This document shows, piece after piece, positions 5,284 through 7,912 of a stretch of 7,912 nucleotides of DNA (positions within the stretch are counted from its first letter, which is position 1; the number at the start of each line of letters is the position of its first letter). The stretch spans positions 1-7,912 of the forward strand of contig JAITCS010000098.1 of assembly GCA_031282935.1 (NCBI GenBank), written 5' to 3'. Source of the DNA: Cellulomonadaceae bacterium (GTDB lineage: Bacteria; Actinomycetota; Actinomycetes; Actinomycetales; Cellulomonadaceae). The notes under the pieces are model-generated. The model searched no databases. It was given only the letters and a program-made list of their open reading frames with translations, and had not been told where the DNA came from. The position numbers and the translations under genes were made by a program.

Positions 5284-6550
5284 CACTGCCTCCAAGTTCC
5301 CGCAGCACCCTTCGCAATTTGCGCTCCGCGACCGGACGAACCTCCATCGCATCCTCCGTGAACTCTGCGCTGAATAGGTCGGCGGAGATCGGGGAGGCTG
5401 CAATCGAAAATGTTCCCGATGCCGCTCCTGGTTCACCCGCAACACCGGGGCCAGCGGCTTCGCCCGCTTCCGCTGCAACTGCTTCCGCTGCAACCGCGTC
5501 CGCTGCAACTGGATAGGCGCCCTTCGCAGGCCGCCGTCTCCGCAGCGGTGGCTTTACCCCTACCGCCATGCGCCGAGCGATCAGCAGGAACCCGGTGTGC
5601 CCAATCATCCGATGGTCGGGGCGCACGGCCAGCCCCTCCAAGTGCCAGGTGCGCACCATCGTCTCAAAAGCCACTGGTTCGGTGAAGCACTGGGACACCC
5701 GCAAATCCTCGGCGAGCCGCGAAAGCTGGGTGGTGGTTGCCACGTAGGCACAAAAAACCCCACCGGGCGTGAGCACCCGGGCGGCGGCGGCCAGGTTCTC
5801 CCAGGGCGCCAACATGTCCAGCACCACTCTGTCCACGGAACTCGGCTCAAAGTCTTTATTAGCCACATCAGCAAAGGCGCCGAGGTGGACGCGCCAAGTG
5901 TCCGGGGTTTCGCCAAAGAACGTGCGGACATTCCCGCGAGCGACTTCGGCGAATTCGGGGCGAATCTCAATGGAGTGCAATTCACCGCTTTCGCCGATGG
6001 CCCGCAGCAATGCCAAAGTCAGCCCGCCCGAGCCGACCCCAGCCTCAATAACGCGTGCCCCCGGGAAAATATCTGCCATCGCGACAATTTGGCCAGCGTC
6101 TTTCGGGTAGATCACCTGCGCGCCGCGCGGCATCGAAAGCACATAATCTGAAAGTAAAGGCCGCAAAGCCAGGTATTCCACACCCTCAGTGTTTGTGATT
6201 ACGATTCCCTCGGGTTGCCCCAGCAACTGCTCATGGTCGAATCGCCCTTTATGGGAATGGAAACTGCCCTTGGCCTGCAAGGTTATGGTGTTCATCCGAC
6301 CGCGCGAGTCAGTCAGTTGTACCCTATCGCCCACTCGAAATGGGCCGCGCCGCACGCCGCCCTCTGGTTTCGACAGGCTCAACCGCCGGGCTGACTCAAC
6401 CTCTGGTTTCGACGGACTAAACCCCCCGGTGTCCGCATCCTCTGGTTTCGACAGGCTCAACCGCCGGGCTGACTCAACCTCTGGTTTCGACAGGCGGGCG
6501 GGCGGAATACTGCCCGCCAACCGCCCGGTTTCCGTGCTGTCCGCTGTCAT
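5273..6550 (-). CDS. trmI: tRNA (adenine(58)-N1)-methyltransferase TrmI, with N- and C-terminal extensions
   Basis: An AdoMet-dependent enzyme that methylates N1 of adenine 58 in the tRNA T-loop, normally as a tetramer. The core (about 69-330 of 425) follows Mtb Rv2118c as I recall it: GPFRVGDRVQLTDSRGR, LRPLLSDYVLSMPRGAQVIYPKDAGQIV (129-156), AdoMet-binding EAGVGSGGLT (169-178), VLDMLAPWENL (243-253), YVATTTQLSRL and GLAVRPDHRMIGHTGFL. The Mtb protein is about 280 residues. Here there are about 65 extra N-terminal residues made largely of a 13-residue repeat ending SKPE, and about 95 extra C-terminal residues with an Ala-rich VAA(D/E)A repeat and a basic end (ERKLRRVLREL). ATG 6550 overlaps the protease stop as ATGA, which supports it. 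GTG 6355 (residue 66), preceded by GAGGG and opening MRRGPFRVGDRVQL, matches the usual family N-terminus and is a real alternative. The 3' end overlaps prcB. Confidence 0.93.
   Translation of the reverse strand: MTADSTETGRLAGSIPPARLSKPEVESARRLSLSKPEDADTGGFSPSKPEVESARRLSLSKPEGGVRRGPFRVGDRVQLTDSRGRMNTITLQAKGSFHSHKGRFDHEQLLGQPEGIVITNTEGVEYLALRPLLSDYVLSMPRGAQVIYPKDAGQIVAMADIFPGARVIEAGVGSGGLTLALLRAIGESGELHSIEIRPEFAEVARGNVRTFFGETPDTWRVHLGAFADVANKDFEPSSVDRVVLDMLAPWENLAAAARVLTPGGVFCAYVATTTQLSRLAEDLRVSQCFTEPVAFETMVRTWHLEGLAVRPDHRMIGHTGFLLIARRMAVGVKPPLRRRRPAKGAYPVAADAVAAEAVAAEAGEAAGPGVAGEPGAASGTFSIAASPISADLFSAEFTEDAMEVRPVAERKLRRVLRELGGSDES
5289..5293 (-). promoter_or_regulatory. Ribosome binding site that fixes the prcB start
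   Basis: GGAGG on the coding strand, five bases before ATG 5283 and inside the last codons of trmI. It is the strongest Shine-Dalgarno match I found next to a start in the window. It supports ATG 5283 over the ATGs at 5271 and 5268 and over upstream starts in the same open frame. Confidence 0.75.
5467..5511 (-). repeat. Three 15-bp tandem repeats in the trmI tail
   Basis: Three consecutive 15-bp units start at 5467, 5482 and 5497 (first unit cttccgctgcaactg on the plus strand), differing at one or two bases. In the trmI frame they encode VAADA-VAAEA-VAAEA (residues 348-362). The period of exactly five codons keeps the frame. They lie in the Ala/Gly/Pro-rich tail beyond the methyltransferase core, probably a flexible linker. 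Confidence 0.85.
6361..6495 (-). repeat. 39-bp tandem repeat (3.5 units) at the 5' end of trmI
   Basis: Units begin cctctggtttcgac on the plus strand at 6361, 6400, 6439 and 6478, an exact 39-bp spacing; the last is partial. Units 1 and 3 are identical over 39 bp, and identity continues for 53 bp from 6361 and 6439. Unit 2 diverges after the first 14 bases. The core ggtttcgacaggctcaacc (6366-6384 and 6444-6462) has complementary ends, GGTT and AACC. Unit 2 has a related core (6405-6423) with ends GGTTT and AAACC. In the trmI frame the array encodes 13-residue units ending SKPE (VESARRLSLSKPE twice) with no stop. From memory, similar GGTTTCGACA-type short repeats are scattered in intergenic DNA of many actinobacteria; I could not check this. 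Confidence 0.9.
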
Positions 6551-7800
6551 TTGCCCTGCCTTTGTGCCACTACGGTTGCCGCGATTTCGTGAATGTCCAG
6601 CACTCCAGCGAGTTGCCCCGCCGAATCCACCACCGGCACCACCCGAGCGCCCCCGCTGGTGGCGTCCACGTGTTGCAGCAGCGCCAATCCGCTCAAGGAA
6701 ATGGGCACGCTTGACCCCTCTTGGAACGGAACTAAAACTGCGGAAACTGGAGTGCGGGCCACGGCCACCTCCGGCACCCGCATTAGGGCCTCGGGCTCGA
6801 TCCAGCCGACCGGCTCCTTGTGGGAGTTGACCACTGCCAATACCGTGCGCGCTGGCCCCCCGGCGCCTTCGGCGGAAAAGTCTGCCGCGCCGGTGGCGGC
6901 TTGCGCGGCGGCGGCCCGAGCGTCCGCTATGGTGGCGTCAGGGGCGAGCGCGGTGGTGCGCATTGCGAGCGTGCGCGCGGTTAGGCCGATCAGTTGCTCG
7001 CGGCGACCGGCCTGGACAATGGCCTGACCAGCGCCTTGCCACAGGAACATGGCGATCATTAGCATCCACAGGGCCGAGGTGAGGTTGGGCGTTTGGCCGC
7101 GCAGCAGCGGGAACACCAAGTACCACAAGGCCACCCCGATTGCGACCACCCGGCCAACCCAACCTGCGACTATGGTGCCGCGCGTGCGCCAACCGCTCAA
7201 ACGCCAGACGGCGGCTTCGAGAATCTGTCCCCCATCCAAAGGCAGCCCGGGCAAAAGGTTGAATAGCCCGACAAAGGTATTCGAGAAAAATGCGGCGTAG
7301 CACAGCAGTGCCGGGATGGAGCCCGGGGGAAATATCTGCAAACCTAAGTAGAATAAGCCGGCCAGTAACAAGTTGGTGAGCGGGCCTACTATGGCCACCA
7401 AGGCCGCCTGGCCAGGTTTTCGGGCGCGATTGGAAAAAGCGGTGTGCCCGCCCCAGAGCGTCACCGCCAATTCCGTTACCGTTTGGCCTTGCCGCGTGGC
7501 CACCAAAGCGTGGGCCACCTCGTGGAGGAAAACGGAAATAGCCAAAATCAGTGCGAAAGAAAACGCCACGGCCGACACCGCCACGCCGGGCAAGTGCGGC
7601 GCCGAGCGAGAGATGTTCGGCGTGAAAATGGCGGTCAAAATAGCTGCCGTAAGCAACCACGACGGCGTCAGCACGATGGGCGCACCCGCGAGCCGCCCTA
7701 TCACCCAACCGGGCGAATGGGTGGCTCTGGCTGCTGGGCGGCGCTCTGGATTGCGCTGGTTCTTGACCACTAAGTACACCCTAGCAACGACCACGGACAC
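6547..7800 (-). CDS. Site-2 protease family (M50) membrane metalloprotease with CBS-like C-terminus
   Basis: An intramembrane zinc metalloprotease of the M50 family, 417 residues. The zinc motif HEVAH (93-97: His93, Glu94, His97) lies in a hydrophobic segment. The second motif NLLPGLPLDGG (181-191) supplies Asp189 as the expected third zinc ligand. About six hydrophobic segments lie between residues 41 and 262 (near 41-60, 74-100, 131-155, 160-180, 207-235, 240-262). Residues about 268-412 form a soluble part resembling two degenerate CBS modules (TVLAVVNSHKEPVGWIEPEAL; VVPVVDSAGQLAGVLDIHEI), which could bind a nucleotide. Family members cleave membrane-anchored regulators; the substrate here is unknown. 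A protease of this kind beside trmI is, as I recall, a common actinobacterial arrangement. The start is uncertain: GTG 7800 is the furthest, with no good ribosome site, and GTGs at 7794, 7779 and 7770 are possible. The stop overlaps the trmI ATG (ATGA). Confidence 0.92.
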   Translation of the reverse strand: MSVVVARVYLVVKNQRNPERRPAARATHSPGWVIGRLAGAPIVLTPSWLLTAAILTAIFTPNISRSAPHLPGVAVSAVAFSFALILAISVFLHEVAHALVATRQGQTVTELAVTLWGGHTAFSNRARKPGQAALVAIVGPLTNLLLAGLFYLGLQIFPPGSIPALLCYAAFFSNTFVGLFNLLPGLPLDGGQILEAAVWRLSGWRTRGTIVAGWVGRVVAIGVALWYLVFPLLRGQTPNLTSALWMLMIAMFLWQGAGQAIVQAGRREQLIGLTARTLAMRTTALAPDATIADARAAAAQAATGAADFSAEGAGGPARTVLAVVNSHKEPVGWIEPEALMRVPEVAVARTPVSAVLVPFQEGSSVPISLSGLALLQHVDATSGGARVVPVVDSAGQLAGVLDIHEIAATVVAQRQGK

Positions 7801-7842
7801 AAACCACTAAAACACCGCATTTTTGCACAATTTCGCGCCAGC
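7801..7842. other. 42-bp gap before the protease gene
   Basis: This is the only non-coding gap longer than three bases in the window. It is AT-richer than its surroundings. I see no convincing -10/-35 pair, no operator-like inverted repeat and no strong ribosome site for GTG 7800. The promoter of the unit may lie upstream of the window or overlap the preceding gene. Confidence 0.5.
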
Positions 7843-7912
7843 TTATTGTTCGTCTTGCGCCTGGCTCTCATCATCGGCTTCGGCCTCGCTCAGAATGACC
7901 TCTTCTTCAATT
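7843..7912 (-). CDS. C-terminal end of an unidentified protein with an acidic tail (5' part outside window)
   Basis: An open frame enters from the right edge and ends at TAA (7845-7843), giving 22 residues: IEEEVILSEAEADDESQAQ followed by DEQ. Ten of the 22 are Glu or Asp. It is in the same direction as the other genes and ends 42 bp before the protease start. It lacks the C-terminal GGQ/GGE of Pup and the GQYL of Mpa, so it is neither of those. The other two minus frames of this stretch contain stops or are shorter. Too little is visible to assign a family, and a chance open frame cannot be excluded. Confidence 0.5.
   Translation of the reverse strand, partial: IEEEVILSEAEADDESQAQDEQ

Noticed and set aside
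5284..5508. Upstream extension of the prcB frame to 5508
   Set aside because: This part overlaps the trmI tail in another frame, is Arg/Gln-rich and unlike proteasome propeptides. GGAGG before ATG 5283 gives a better start.
6361..6495. CRISPR array
   Set aside because: The 39-bp units are tandem and partly identical throughout, with no unique spacers, and no cas genes are near.
7843..7912. Pup gene end, suggested by the acidic C-terminal sequence upstream of the protease
   Set aside because: Pup ends in GGE or GGQ preceded by a conserved helical region; this tail ends QAQDEQ and shows neither.

Overview
The window comes from an actinobacterium of intermediate GC content. It carries a 20S proteasome (prcB and prcA) beside an actinobacterial-type TrmI tRNA methyltransferase. 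I cannot name the genus with confidence.

Every gene I can support lies on the minus strand, so the locus reads from right to left. In transcription order: the acidic C-terminal end of an unidentified gene (7912-7843); a 42-bp gap; a membrane-embedded site-2 (M50) metalloprotease with a CBS-like C-terminus (7800-6547); trmI (6550-5273); prcB, proteasome beta (5283-4483); prcA, proteasome alpha (4481-3582); and two ABC exporter half-transporters (3585-1747, then 1743-1, the second cut by the window edge). Successive genes from the protease onward overlap by 4 or 11 bp or are separated by 1 or 3 bp. They look like one co-transcribed and largely translationally coupled unit. I see no terminator or internal promoter.

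The two ABC subunits carry complementary defects in their ATPase motifs. The upstream one has Asp for the catalytic Glu and Tyr for the switch His; the downstream one has LSAGE for LSGGQ. This is the pattern of a heterodimeric exporter with one consensus and one degenerate ATP site.

Points that stand out: (1) trmI runs straight into prcB, with none of mpa/arc, dop or pup that usually lie between them in actinobacteria, and no pafA after prcA. (2) PrcB has a very short 20-residue propeptide with Ala instead of Gly before the catalytic Thr. (3) The 5' end of trmI holds an in-frame 39-bp tandem repeat built on a GGTTTCGACAGGCTCAACC-like element. (4) trmI, prcA and the last ABC gene carry low-complexity insertions or tails, often with short in-frame repeats. 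(5) GC content changes abruptly inside both ABC genes. There are no RNA genes, insertion sequences or CRISPR arrays that I can support.
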